64,000 nt of DNA, from NCBI RefSeq assembly GCF_004138485.1, contig NZ_RYEV01000005.1, forward strand, positions 1,164,827 to 1,228,826. The letters are read 5' to 3'. The notes beneath the pieces were generated by a model that was not told the DNA's origin, did no database searches, and saw only the letters and a program-made list of their open reading frames with translations. This document shows positions 19,301 through 27,640 of this stretch, piece after piece. Made by a program: the position numbers and the translations under genes. Each line of letters starts with the position of its first letter. The first letter of the stretch is position 1. The DNA is from Peristeroidobacter soli. Its GTDB lineage: Bacteria; Pseudomonadota; Gammaproteobacteria; Steroidobacterales; Steroidobacteraceae.

Positions 19301-22300
19301 GCCCGCTACGCCCAACGGCAAGCTGGATCGACGCGCGCTACCCGCGCCGGATGCGGCGGCCTATGTCCGGCGCAGCTATGAGGCGCCGGTGGGCGCTGTG
19401 GAGGAAAGTGTCGCGGGCGTGTGGCAAGCGCTGCTGCACGCGGAACGCGTTGGCCGCCGCGACAATTTTTTCGAGCTGGGCGGACATTCCCTGTTGATCG
19501 TGCAGATGATGGAGCGGCTGCGGCGTCTGGGCCTGTCGGCGGAGGTGCGAGACGTGTTCGAGAGTCCGACCCTGGCGGACCTCGCGCAGACATTGCAATC
19601 GGAGGCGATGGAACAGTTCGAGGCGCCGCCGAATCTGATTTCCGCGGACTGCGAGGTGATCACGCCGGCCCTGCTGCCCTTGATCGATCTGAGCCAGGCG
19701 GAAATCGATCGCATCGTCGCGGCCGTGCCCGGCGGAGCGCGCAACGTGCAGGATATCTATCCGCTTGCGCCGCTGCAGGAAGGCATCCTGTTTCATCATC
19801 TGCTGAAGGAAACCGGCGGCGATGCATATGTGCTGCCGAGAGCGTTCGCAATTGTCAATCGCGATCGGCTCGACGATCTGATCGCGGCGGTACAGACCAT
19901 CATCGATCGGCACGATGTGCTGCGCACGGCGGTACGGTGGGAACAATTGTCGCGCCCGGTTCAGGTCGTGTATCGACGGGCGCTGCTGCCGGTCAGCGAA
20001 GCGCCACTGGATGCGACCCGGCCAGTGCCGGAGCAGATCCAGGAGTGGATGTCGCCGCAGCGGCAGCGACTGGATATTCGTCAGGCACCTCTGCTACGAC
20101 TGCAGTGGGCGATGGACCCGAGCGGCGATGGACGATGCTACGCCATGCTCCAGCTGCATCACATGACCATCGATCACGTCGCCTTGCAGATCGTCACGAC
20201 CGAGATCGTCGAGTGCATGGAGCGACGGGAGCACAGCGACTCCAATCTCGCGGCATATCGCAATCACGTGGCGCAGTCGCTGGCGTATGCGCGCAAGCAT
20301 GACGCGAATGCATTCTTTAGGGAGCGGCTCGGCGATGTCGATGAGTCGACGGCACCTTACGGACTGCTCGATGTGCATGGCGACGGCACTCAGATCGAGC
20401 ACGCCCGATTGAAATTCGAGCCGGAACTCTCCCTGCGGATTCGCGGCGAGGCGCGCCGCCAAAGCGTGAGTGCGGCAACGCTGTTTCATGCGGCTTGGGC
20501 GCTAGTAGTGGCGCGCACCAGCGGTCGCGACGACGTCGTGTTTGGCAGCGTGCTGCTCGGCCGGTTGCAAGTGAGCTCGGGAGCCCGGCGCACGCTCGGC
20601 ATGTTCATCAACACATTGCCGCTTCGAGTCCGACTGCAGGAGGTGAGTGCTCGAGGCCTGGTGGAGCAGACTCAGCGAGAGCTGGTGGGTCTGTTAAATC
20701 ATGAACAAGCTTCGTTGGCGGATGCGCAGCGGTGCAGCGGCATCGAAGGGACCGCACCGCTGTTCAGCGCGCTGCTGAATTTTCGTCACAGCGTGCCCAA
20801 TCCCGCCGGTGACTGGGGCAGTGTCCAGGGCCTGCAGGTGCTCGCGGGACAGGAGCGCACCAACTATCCGATCACGGTCTCGGTCGACGATCTCGGCGAA
20901 GGATTTGGCCTGTCGGTGCTCACCGATGAGAGGGTGAGTCCGCGGCGGGTCGCGGCTTATCTGCAAACCGCGGTCGAATCGTTGATCGACGCGTTGGCGC
21001 GAGCGCCGCAGCTGCCTGCGTTGGACCTCGCCGTCGTGCCGGCGGCGGAGCAGCGCGAGCTCATCGAGTCGCTGAACGCGACAGCCCGGGAATATTCGGG
21101 CGAACAGTTCGTTCATCGTTTGTTCGAGCAAACTGCCGGGCATTCACCGCAGGCCATTGCCGTCTCTCATGGGAGCGAGCAGCTCACGTATCGCGAGTTG
21201 AACGAGCGCTCGAACCGCCTGGCTCGGTGGCTACAAGCTCGCGGCGTGGTGCCCGGCGCGCTCGTGGCGCTCTGCATGGAACGTAGCATCGCGATGGTCG
21301 TGGGTGTACTGGGCATCGTCAAAGCCGGTGCGGCGTATGTGCCGCTCGATCCGAACTATCCGCCGGAACGACTGCAGGCCATGCTGGAGGACGCACAGCC
21401 CTCGCTGATCCTGACTCAGCGGTCGTTGCAACTGATGGTGCCTGACGCCGACATGAGCGTGTCGCTGGAGGATGTGGCGCCGCAGATCGCGGGCTACGAT
21501 GCTGACGATCTTCCGTTGACATCGGACGGTTCGGATGCCGATCCCGCCATCTATGTGATCTTCACCTCGGGTTCGACCGGGCGGCCCAAGGGCACGGTCA
21601 TGGGCCATCGCTCGATGGTCAATCTGCTCGAATGGCACCGACATGAAGCGCGACTGAGCGAGCCGCGCCGAACGCTGCAGTTCGCGGCCCTGAGTTTCGA
21701 CGTGGCGTTCCAGGAGCTGTTCTCGACGCTGTGCACTGGTGGCACCTTGGTGCTGCTCGATGAACAGGTTCGCAAGGACGCGCGCGCGTTGCTGGACCTG
21801 CTGGTCGATGAATCGGTCGAGCGACTGTTCATTCCACCGCTCATGCTGCAGAGCCTGGCCGAATGTTTCGGCACGACGCCGGTCGATGGCTTGCGACTGC
21901 GCGACATCATCACCGCGGGCGAGCAGTTGATCGTCAGTGACGAGATCGTGGCATTGTGCCGGCAGCTGCCGTCTTGCCAGCTGCACAATCACTATGGCCC
22001 CACCGAGACGCACGTCGTCACCGCGCTGACATTGGCTGGCGAGCCGGCGCAGTGGCCGGCGTTGCCAACGATCGGCCGGCCCATCGCCAATACCCAGATT
22101 TATATTCTGGATGCGCAGCGCCGGCCGACGCCGTTCGGAGTCGCCGGTGAAATCCATATCGCCGGTGCCAATGTGGCGAGCGGCTACCTGCATCGCCCCG
22201 AGCTGACGGCCGAACGATTCCTGCGCGATCCTTTCAGCGCGGATCCTCGGGCACGCATGTACAAGACCGGCGATCTGGGGCGCTGGCGCGCCGATGGCTC

Positions 22301-24149
22301 GGTCGAGTACGTGGGGCGCAACGACGATCAAGTCAAGATTCGCGGCTATCGCGTCGAGCTGGGAGAGATCGAGGCCGAGCTGAGGCGGCATCCGGACATT
22401 CGCGAAGCTGCAGTCGTGGCGCGCGACGACGGCTCGACCGGCAAACGATTGGTCGCCTACATCACCACCGGCAAGTCGGCCGAGCCGGGCCCCGATGCGC
22501 TGCGCCTGCATCTGAAAGAAACGTTGCCGGAGCACATGGTGCCGGGCGCGTTCGTGGTCCTGGACAGCCTGCCGGTGACACCCAGCGGAAAACTGAACAG
22601 GCGCGCGCTGCCGGCGCCGGAGGTGAGCGCGTATGGATGCAATGACTACCAGGCACCGGAAGGGGAGGTCGAGCAGGCACTCGCAGCGATCTGGCGGGCG
22701 GTGCTCGGCGTCGAGCGCATCGGCCGGCGGGATGATTTCTTCGAGCTCGGCGGCCATTCACTGCTCGCGCTCAAGCTGCTGTTGCGGGTCAATCAGCAGT
22801 TCGGCTGTACGCTGCGGGTCACGGATATCTACAAGAATGCGATGCTCCAGGAGCTCTCAGCCAGAATCGGTGGTGTGGCCGCCGAGGACGCCTTTGTCGA
22901 CCTGGGTCGCGAGGCACGCATCGATCCGAATATCGTGGCGGCGCCGGGATCGGTCCAAGTACCGCCGCGAGCCCTCCTGCTCACTGGCGCCGCCGGTTTC
23001 GTCGGACGATTCCTGTTGGCGCAGCTGCTCGAGGACACGGAGGCGACCGTTTACTGCCTGCTACGGGCCGAGTCACGGGCGCACGCGCGCACTCGATTGA
23101 TCGCGACTCTGTCACATTGGGATTTGTGGCGGCCGGAGTTCGACGCGCGCATCGTCGCACTGCCAGGCGATTTGAAATTGCCGCGTCTGGGTCTGGATCA
23201 GCACACCTTCCGGATGCTGGCCGGCACGCTCGATGGCATCTATCACTGCGCCACCAGCATGAATCATCTGGAAACATTCGCCATGGCCCGGGCCGCGAAT
23301 GTCGACTCCGTCAACGATCTGCTCCGGCTCGCGACCGACGGCCGGCCCAAGGCCATTCACTACATTTCCACCCTCGGCGTGTTCGGCGCCACCGCCGAGG
23401 AGCCCCCGCGTCAGGTCGATGAGCAGACGCCGCTCGATCATGAGAAGTATCGGTACTCCCAGGGCTACCTCGCGAGCAAATGGGTTTCGGAAAAAATGTT
23501 CCTGATGGCGGCCGAGCGGGGAGTGCCGTGCAATGTGTTCAGACTCGGACTGGTGTGGGCGGATGCGGAGCGCGGACGGTTCGATGAGCTGCAGAACGTG
23601 TATCGGGTATTGAAGAGCAGCCTGCTGTCCGGCTATGGCATCGCCGGCTATCGCTATCCGATGCCGCCTACGCCGGTGGATCACGTGGCGCGCGCCATCG
23701 TGTTCCTCGGCAACCGGCATGCGCAAGGGCAGGGGATATTCCATATCGGCGCCACCGACCAGCACGTCGACGGCGTGTTCGAGCGCTGTAACGACATTGC
23801 CAGCACCTCGTTGCAGCTGCTGCCTCATTACGAGTGGATTCAGCAGATCAAGCGACTGCATCTGGAGGGGTATTCGCTGCCGGCGGTGCCGCTCATCGAG
23901 TATGCCTTCTCGATGAACCAGGACACCTTTCAGCGCCACCAGCGCTCGGTGCGCTCGGCGGTGCACGTTCGATTCAGCTTTGAGAAGACGCAGCGGGAGC
24001 TCGAAGCGGCGGGCATCGTGACGCCGATGCTGAACGACTCGCTGTTGAGCGGCTGTATCGAGGGAATGCTGTCCCGGGATGCCGAGCTTCGCGAGGCGCA
24101 CGGGCGTGATGCGACCCGGCGCCGGGCCGGCGGCGCCATGCCGCATTAA
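16347..24149 (+). CDS. NRPS with terminal reductase: C-A-T-C(dual)-A(Pro)-T-R
   Basis: The 2600-aa protein has a short N-terminal helical segment (LSPEQAKLLELMLEKR), then C1 (from about aa 51, HHIVSDG at aa 181), A1 (about 508-995), T1 (Ser1048), C2 (about 1137-1580, HHMTIDH at 1271), A2 (about 1589-2088), T2 (Ser2138) and a thioester reductase (about 2205-2600). The A1 code is D-A-W-I-L-G-G-V-C, which I cannot assign. The A2 code D-V-Q-L-I-A-H-V-V is the exact proline code I know. C2 has the extra N-terminal HHLLKETGGD stretch of dual epimerisation/condensation domains, so residue 1 may become D. The reductase keeps its Rossmann motif (TGAAGFVG) and catalytic Tyr2374/Lys2378, so release as an aldehyde or alcohol is expected. 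It heads a unit with the SRPBCC and receptor genes. It lacks a loading domain and must accept a chain from another protein. Confidence 0.93.
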   Translation: MTNSSGAASKRANLSPEQAKLLELMLEKRTAKSRIRPQPREQVGNVTRAPASWAQQRLWFFDQLQGSSAAYNIPLSLRLAGALDEPALRRALDAIVQRHEVLRTSFVSVSGEAHQEIATSVAFELRLIDLTGHPESQRESRVQQHRRDEMHTPFDLRQRPLIRGRLLRLQPQSHVLLITMHHIVSDGWSTNVLIRELTQLYSAFASGAEATLEPLPIQYADYAQWQRQWLRGEVLDQQMHYWRTALEGAASQVDLPTDRPRPAIQDHRGQSVPLIVDEALSARLRALAQRHGMTLFMALHAAWALLLSRLSGQEDIVVGTPVANRRRAEVEGLIGFFINMLPLRVSVPAGLELDAFLKQVKQATLGAYDHQDTPFERLVEELKPERTLSRHPIFQTVFVLQNAPRDELRLHGLEVTQDATENDAAKFDLQLVLEERGTSIGGALSYAEALFDRRTVERWSACYLTLLNSMTEAAHAPIGTLELLPRSEYHLVVETFNDTGMPYPREKLLHQLFEEHARRTPGALALTYRGVALSYAELNSRANRLARFLRTLGIGPDRLVGLCVERGIELMVGVLGVLKAGGAYVPLDPHYPTDRLAYMLNDAAPSVLLTNERLKGGLPETPARVVALDADWHEICAHQDADLDAAEIGVGPNHLANVIYTSGSTGRPKGVMVPHRGICNLAVTQLGPLEVRADSRFLQFASVSFDAFTWEWTSSYSAGACLCLADRDELAAGEPLRATLQSQGITHAILSPIVLAAMPGTEGLASFRSILAGGDVCTESLVQRWAPGRRFLNGYGPTEISVCASVHVCAADEAGNPPIGRPIANSRIYILDAYHQPVPVGVCGEIYIAGAGVTRGYHNRPALTAERFVADRFGTDARVRMYRTGDLGRWRPDGSVEYLGRNDHQVKIRGVRIELGEIDAQLIRHPGIREGAVIAREDVPGDRRLVAYFVPEAAEQVSVEDVRAHLKALLPEHMIPSAFVMLEHLPATPNGKLDRRALPAPDAAAYVRRSYEAPVGAVEESVAGVWQALLHAERVGRRDNFFELGGHSLLIVQMMERLRRLGLSAEVRDVFESPTLADLAQTLQSEAMEQFEAPPNLISADCEVITPALLPLIDLSQAEIDRIVAAVPGGARNVQDIYPLAPLQEGILFHHLLKETGGDAYVLPRAFAIVNRDRLDDLIAAVQTIIDRHDVLRTAVRWEQLSRPVQVVYRRALLPVSEAPLDATRPVPEQIQEWMSPQRQRLDIRQAPLLRLQWAMDPSGDGRCYAMLQLHHMTIDHVALQIVTTEIVECMERREHSDSNLAAYRNHVAQSLAYARKHDANAFFRERLGDVDESTAPYGLLDVHGDGTQIEHARLKFEPELSLRIRGEARRQSVSAATLFHAAWALVVARTSGRDDVVFGSVLLGRLQVSSGARRTLGMFINTLPLRVRLQEVSARGLVEQTQRELVGLLNHEQASLADAQRCSGIEGTAPLFSALLNFRHSVPNPAGDWGSVQGLQVLAGQERTNYPITVSVDDLGEGFGLSVLTDERVSPRRVAAYLQTAVESLIDALARAPQLPALDLAVVPAAEQRELIESLNATAREYSGEQFVHRLFEQTAGHSPQAIAVSHGSEQLTYRELNERSNRLARWLQARGVVPGALVALCMERSIAMVVGVLGIVKAGAAYVPLDPNYPPERLQAMLEDAQPSLILTQRSLQLMVPDADMSVSLEDVAPQIAGYDADDLPLTSDGSDADPAIYVIFTSGSTGRPKGTVMGHRSMVNLLEWHRHEARLSEPRRTLQFAALSFDVAFQELFSTLCTGGTLVLLDEQVRKDARALLDLLVDESVERLFIPPLMLQSLAECFGTTPVDGLRLRDIITAGEQLIVSDEIVALCRQLPSCQLHNHYGPTETHVVTALTLAGEPAQWPALPTIGRPIANTQIYILDAQRRPTPFGVAGEIHIAGANVASGYLHRPELTAERFLRDPFSADPRARMYKTGDLGRWRADGSVEYVGRNDDQVKIRGYRVELGEIEAELRRHPDIREAAVVARDDGSTGKRLVAYITTGKSAEPGPDALRLHLKETLPEHMVPGAFVVLDSLPVTPSGKLNRRALPAPEVSAYGCNDYQAPEGEVEQALAAIWRAVLGVERIGRRDDFFELGGHSLLALKLLLRVNQQFGCTLRVTDIYKNAMLQELSARIGGVAAEDAFVDLGREARIDPNIVAAPGSVQVPPRALLLTGAAGFVGRFLLAQLLEDTEATVYCLLRAESRAHARTRLIATLSHWDLWRPEFDARIVALPGDLKLPRLGLDQHTFRMLAGTLDGIYHCATSMNHLETFAMARAANVDSVNDLLRLATDGRPKAIHYISTLGVFGATAEEPPRQVDEQTPLDHEKYRYSQGYLASKWVSEKMFLMAAERGVPCNVFRLGLVWADAERGRFDELQNVYRVLKSSLLSGYGIAGYRYPMPPTPVDHVARAIVFLGNRHAQGQGIFHIGATDQHVDGVFERCNDIASTSLQLLPHYEWIQQIKRLHLEGYSLPAVPLIEYAFSMNQDTFQRHQRSVRSAVHVRFSFEKTQRELEAAGIVTPMLNDSLLSGCIEGMLSRDAELREAHGRDATRRRAGGAMPH

Positions 24150-24167
24150 AGGGGGGAGTAGTCGGGC

Positions 24168-24203
24168 GCGTGAATCGGTCTACTTGAATGCACCGGTTCA
24201 CGC
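24168..24203 (+). promoter_or_regulatory. 12-bp hairpin between NRPS and SRPBCC genes
   Basis: GCGTGAATCGGT and ACCGGTTCACGC flank a 12-base loop. As RNA, all twelve positions pair, including one U-G wobble. It lies 19 bases after the NRPS stop and 47 bases before the next start, with no T-run. It could protect or process the transcript, attenuate read-through into the receptor gene, or be a protein-binding site. Confidence 0.4.
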
Positions 24204-24249
24204 CGCTGTGCACTTGCGCTCAAAACTCGGCTCGCTACGGGAGGAATGG

Positions 24250-24771
24250 ATGGCGGACGGATACCGGACCCTGGACGATAAGCCTTATGAATCGGTGTAT
24301 CTGCACGCCGAAACCGTGATCGATCATCCCGTGCGGCGCGTCTGGCCCCACGTGCTGAACATCGGTGGCTGGATGTCGGCGCACGACCTGGAGACCGTAG
24401 CCGGCGAGCCGGGTAAAGTAGGCCACTTCGAGAAGGTCTTGCCACGGAAGCTGGCGGCGGAAGTCCCCCAACCGCACTATCATATGTACGGGATCGCGGA
24501 GATCATTCCGCTGAAGCTGATCGCGCTGGAGGTCATGCCGGAGAAGGGCGGTAGTTATGGCAAAACCCGCCAGTCGATGTCGTTCGACAGCATCCTGTTG
24601 AACGATCTGGGCGAACGAACGGCATTGACCTTTCTGATGATCGACGTGTTCGCCGGCAAGGGCGAGCCGGGCTTCTGTGAACGCCGGAAGGAAGAGCTCA
24701 AGCATGCCCGCAGTCTGCTGGAGCAGTACTTTGAGAATCTGAAGGGGCTGGTGGAGCAAGGAGGCGCGTAG
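24250..24771 (+). CDS. SRPBCC (START-like) family protein
   Basis: The 173-aa protein looks like a single helix-grip SRPBCC domain: an N-terminal strand (VYLHAETVIDHPVRRVWPH) with the usual phrase around a conserved Trp, a central beta region and a long C-terminal helix (ERRKEELKHARSLLEQYFENLK). Such domains bind hydrophobic small molecules, and some catalyse cyclisation or hydration. The ATG at 24250 is chosen because GGGAGGA (24239-24245) lies just before it; the frame is open further upstream but runs into the NRPS gene. It lies between the reductase-ended NRPS and the TonB-dependent receptor, 15 bases from the latter. That suggests a part in product maturation, binding or handling. I cannot name a ligand or reaction. 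Confidence 0.75.
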   Translation: MADGYRTLDDKPYESVYLHAETVIDHPVRRVWPHVLNIGGWMSAHDLETVAGEPGKVGHFEKVLPRKLAAEVPQPHYHMYGIAEIIPLKLIALEVMPEKGGSYGKTRQSMSFDSILLNDLGERTALTFLMIDVFAGKGEPGFCERRKEELKHARSLLEQYFENLKGLVEQGGA

Positions 24772-24786
24772 CGAATCGGGGGACGG

Positions 24787-27240
24787 ATGACATTCGAGGG
24801 GTGCGGCGGAGCCGTGCTGTTCGCAATCGGCTTGGGCATCGCGGCGGCCGCGCAGGCGGCGCCGGAATACTCTCTGGACATCCAGCAGCAGTCCCTGCCG
24901 AGCGCTCTCAACGCGCTTTCGACTCAAACCGGACTGCAGATCGTCTGGCTCGAGACGATGCCGGCCTATCCAACGGTCGGTCCTTTGCGTGGGCGATTCA
25001 CCGCCGACGCGGCGATGTCTCAATTGCTGGCGACGACCGGGTTTTCGTTTCTGCGCTCCAACGAGCGAACCATCGTGATCGTCACGCCGAATGCGAACGG
25101 ATCGTCGCGCAAGCCGACCGCCGCGAGCGTCGTCGTCGATTCGCCGCGGGCTCCGGAGGATAAAAAACGGGGGCCGACCGCCGAGTCCGCCTCGCATGCT
25201 TCGTCGCAGCCTCCCGAAGAGATCATCGTCACGGCACAGAAGTATCCCGAGCGCCTGCAGGATGTGCCCATTGCGATTTCGGTGGCGGGCGGCGTCGACC
25301 TCGACCCGTCCATCGCCCGAGGTGCCACCGAGGAATTGAACCGGCTCGCCGCGGTAACGGCGCTGACGCTCGCCGTGTCAGGCAGCAATACCGTGCTGTC
25401 GGTGCGAGGGGTGTCCGCCACGGGGGCGAATTTCACCGGCTCGAGCCCGATTGCCTACTACCTGGATTTTGTGCCGTTCAGCCTGATCAAGTCGGCATTC
25501 GTGCCGGACGTGAATCTCTACGATCTGGAACGGATCGAAGTGCTGCGGGGACCGCAGGGGACGCTGTACGGCGCGAGCGCTCAAAACGGGGTGGTGCGTG
25601 TGCTGACTCACGCCGCGGACTCGTCCGCATTCGAGTTCAAGGCGCGCACGTCGATCGCGGCGACCGAGCATGGTGGCACCAGCTCACGGGTGGACTCGAC
25701 GATCAATGTGCCCGTCATTCCCGATGCATTGGCAGTGCGTCTGGTGGGCGGATATCAACAGTCAGGCGGCTGGATCGATCGACCCTATCGCGCGAATGCG
25801 AACGAAGGCGATGTGCGAAATGCGCGCGTGCGCGTCGATGCGACGCCGACGGAATCCTTGTCGCTCGGCTTGTTGTCCTGGAACTCCTGGAGCAGTTACG
25901 ACGCTTCACCTGCATCCACCGATGGCCGGACGCATCCGTCGTTGATCGAGGATCCCATCGACGTCGATTTCCACGTGACCGGGCTCAAGGCGGAGCTCAA
26001 GCTCGGTGACATCTCGTTGTCCAGCGCCACCGGGCATCTGGATTACTCCAGCCTCAGCCACGCCGACTATTCGCTGCTCAACCTGCCGGACACCGTACTC
26101 ACCACCCATTTGCGATCCGATTCGTTTTATCAGGAGCTCATGGTTCAGTCGGCCGAGCCGGGCGCCTGGCGCTGGTCGCTCGGCGGCATGTATCGCGATG
26201 CCAAGGACCGCTTGTATCAATTCCGGCGACAGTATGCGCAGCCCACCGACTACCTCGATTCATCGCGCTCGATGGCGGTGTTCGGGGAGCTGACACGGCG
26301 ATTGCAGGGCGGGCGGTTCGAGATCACCGGCGGACTGCGTTACTTCGAAGACAATGTTTCCAGTCGGGAAATCTCCCGCGGCACCACCGTCGTGGTATTG
26401 CCAAATGAGCTCGTGTTCAGCGAGGCGAGTTTTCACAAGCTGTCCCCACGTGCCGTCTTTACCTGGCACGTCGATGCGAACAGCCTTGCCTACGCGTCAT
26501 ATGGCGAAGGCTTCCGCAGCGGCTTTCCGCAGAATGGCAGCGTGATCGCCACCGCGCCGCAGTTCGGCCCGCTCGAGTCGGACAATCTGAAGAACTATGA
26601 GCTGGGCATCAAACACTCATCGGGCGACGGCAGGGTTACCGTGCAGGCCGCGGCGTTCTACATCGAATGGGACGACATTCAACAGCAGCTGGCGGTGAAC
26701 GTTGGAACGCAGACCGAGCCGGTGAATGTCAGCGCGATGCTCAATGGCGCATCGGCGAGCGGACCGGGTGTGGAACTGACGCTCGACGCCGAGCCCATCG
26801 ACGGCTTGACGCTCGGCCTCAATGTGAGCTGGAACGATCTGACCCTGGATGAAGCCGTGCTGTCGCGGGGCCTGGTGTTGTTCGACGACGGCGATCGACT
26901 CAACACGTCGCCCGAGTATGTCATCGGTGCATCGGCCGGCTACGGGATTGCGTTGAATGACTCTTTGCAGATGCGCCTGTGGCTGTCGGCAAACTACACG
27001 TCGTCCTTGGCGCTACACGCGCTCAACGGCGACGAGCGGAAAGTGTCCATCGGAGACACGATTCTGACCAGCCGCGCCGGCATTACGCTCGATGCCACGG
27101 ATCACTGGAGTGCGCTGGTGTTCGTGGACAATCTGACCAACGAAATGGCCACACCAGTGCGCAACGCAAATCTGCCGCCAGCCTTCGACACCAGCTTGCG
27201 CCCGAGGACGGCGGGGATTCAGGTGGAATGCCGGTTCTAA
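24787..27240 (+). CDS. TonB-dependent outer-membrane receptor with STN signalling domain
   Basis: The 817-aa precursor has a signal peptide (roughly aa 1-24, ending AAAAQA). A secretin/TonB short N-terminal (STN) domain follows at about aa 28-105 (LDIQQQSLPSALNALS onward). After a low-complexity linker come the plug domain (EEIIVTAQKYPERLQDVPIA; LERIEVLRGPQGTLYGASAQNGVV) and a beta-barrel ending in the outer-membrane-type Phe terminus (VECRF). These receptors import siderophores or other large ligands using TonB energy. The STN domain marks transducers that also signal through an inner-membrane FecR-type anti-sigma factor to an ECF sigma factor. The gene follows the SRPBCC gene by 15 bases, so it shares a unit with the reductase-ended NRPS. 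The FecI-type sigma gene lies 400 bases downstream. The ligand is probably a product of this locus, but that is inferred from position. Confidence 0.92.
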   Translation: MTFEGCGGAVLFAIGLGIAAAAQAAPEYSLDIQQQSLPSALNALSTQTGLQIVWLETMPAYPTVGPLRGRFTADAAMSQLLATTGFSFLRSNERTIVIVTPNANGSSRKPTAASVVVDSPRAPEDKKRGPTAESASHASSQPPEEIIVTAQKYPERLQDVPIAISVAGGVDLDPSIARGATEELNRLAAVTALTLAVSGSNTVLSVRGVSATGANFTGSSPIAYYLDFVPFSLIKSAFVPDVNLYDLERIEVLRGPQGTLYGASAQNGVVRVLTHAADSSAFEFKARTSIAATEHGGTSSRVDSTINVPVIPDALAVRLVGGYQQSGGWIDRPYRANANEGDVRNARVRVDATPTESLSLGLLSWNSWSSYDASPASTDGRTHPSLIEDPIDVDFHVTGLKAELKLGDISLSSATGHLDYSSLSHADYSLLNLPDTVLTTHLRSDSFYQELMVQSAEPGAWRWSLGGMYRDAKDRLYQFRRQYAQPTDYLDSSRSMAVFGELTRRLQGGRFEITGGLRYFEDNVSSREISRGTTVVVLPNELVFSEASFHKLSPRAVFTWHVDANSLAYASYGEGFRSGFPQNGSVIATAPQFGPLESDNLKNYELGIKHSSGDGRVTVQAAAFYIEWDDIQQQLAVNVGTQTEPVNVSAMLNGASASGPGVELTLDAEPIDGLTLGLNVSWNDLTLDEAVLSRGLVLFDDGDRLNTSPEYVIGASAGYGIALNDSLQMRLWLSANYTSSLALHALNGDERKVSIGDTILTSRAGITLDATDHWSALVFVDNLTNEMATPVRNANLPPAFDTSLRPRTAGIQVECRF

Positions 27241-27540
27241 TGTCTGTCGGAACACCCAATTGGCTAGCCTGGAATGAATTTCAATAAAAAATAGTCGCGA
27301 TGTGCCGGCGAAACGGTCGATCGAGGCGAGGTCGTCTTGCATGAACTCCAGGCCCTGGAAGCCGAAGATGATGCCAGGCACGCAGGTTTGTTTTGGCTGC
27401 AGCAGGCTCGGCGCCGGCGAAGGGTCGGGACTTCGTGTTTACCAGGTATGCGCCGGGAGTGTCGCTGGGGGTAAGCCCGGGACAGCGTGGCGTCACGGGA
27501 AATAAGCTCGAAGATATTCCTGTTAGCGGTGCTTAGATGG

Positions 27541-27570
27541 TTGCTCCGTGGAAGGCGCTCTGATCATAAT
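27541..27570 (+). promoter_or_regulatory. Sigma70-like promoter of the ECF sigma gene
   Basis: TTGCTC at 27541-27546 and CATAAT at 27565-27570 are separated by 18 bases, close to the housekeeping consensus. The predicted transcription start falls next to or inside the Fur-box-like site at 27578-27596, about 65 bases before the sigma gene start. Confidence 0.5.
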
Positions 27571-27577
27571 GTGAACA

Positions 27578-27596
27578 AATGAGAATCACTCCCATT
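27578..27596. promoter_or_regulatory. Fur-box-like operator
   Basis: The 19 bases AATGAGAATCACTCCCATT match the Fur-type pattern AATGAGAATCATTCTCATT at 17 positions, judged by eye. The site sits directly downstream of the -10 element, where bound Fe-Fur would block transcription. It implies that the sigma factor, and through it the siderophore genes, are expressed in iron starvation. Confidence 0.7.
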
Positions 27597-27640
27597 TAGG
27601 GGATTCTCTTATTTCATGCTCTGATCTAAGGAAGCGCGCT

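Larger units (their letters stand above)
27241..27640. other. Intergenic region upstream of the ECF sigma gene
   Basis: Four hundred bases without a convincing gene. The 3' third holds a sigma70-like promoter and a Fur-box-like site, both listed separately. Short open frames on either strand at 27280-27505 lack recognisable features. I see no clear terminator for the receptor gene. Confidence 0.6.

Noticed and set aside
22960-24149. Reductase domain as a redox-inactive Dieckmann-type cyclase
   Set aside because: The catalytic Tyr and Lys and the nucleotide-binding glycine motif are all present, so reductive release is the simpler reading.
27300-27430. Protein-like stretch on the minus strand (GFQGLEFMQDDLASIDRF) downstream of the receptor gene
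   Set aside because: It is only about 45 codons from a stop to the receptor end, has no start site with a ribosome binding site, and I recognise no family. It could be a gene remnant, but the evidence is too thin to list.
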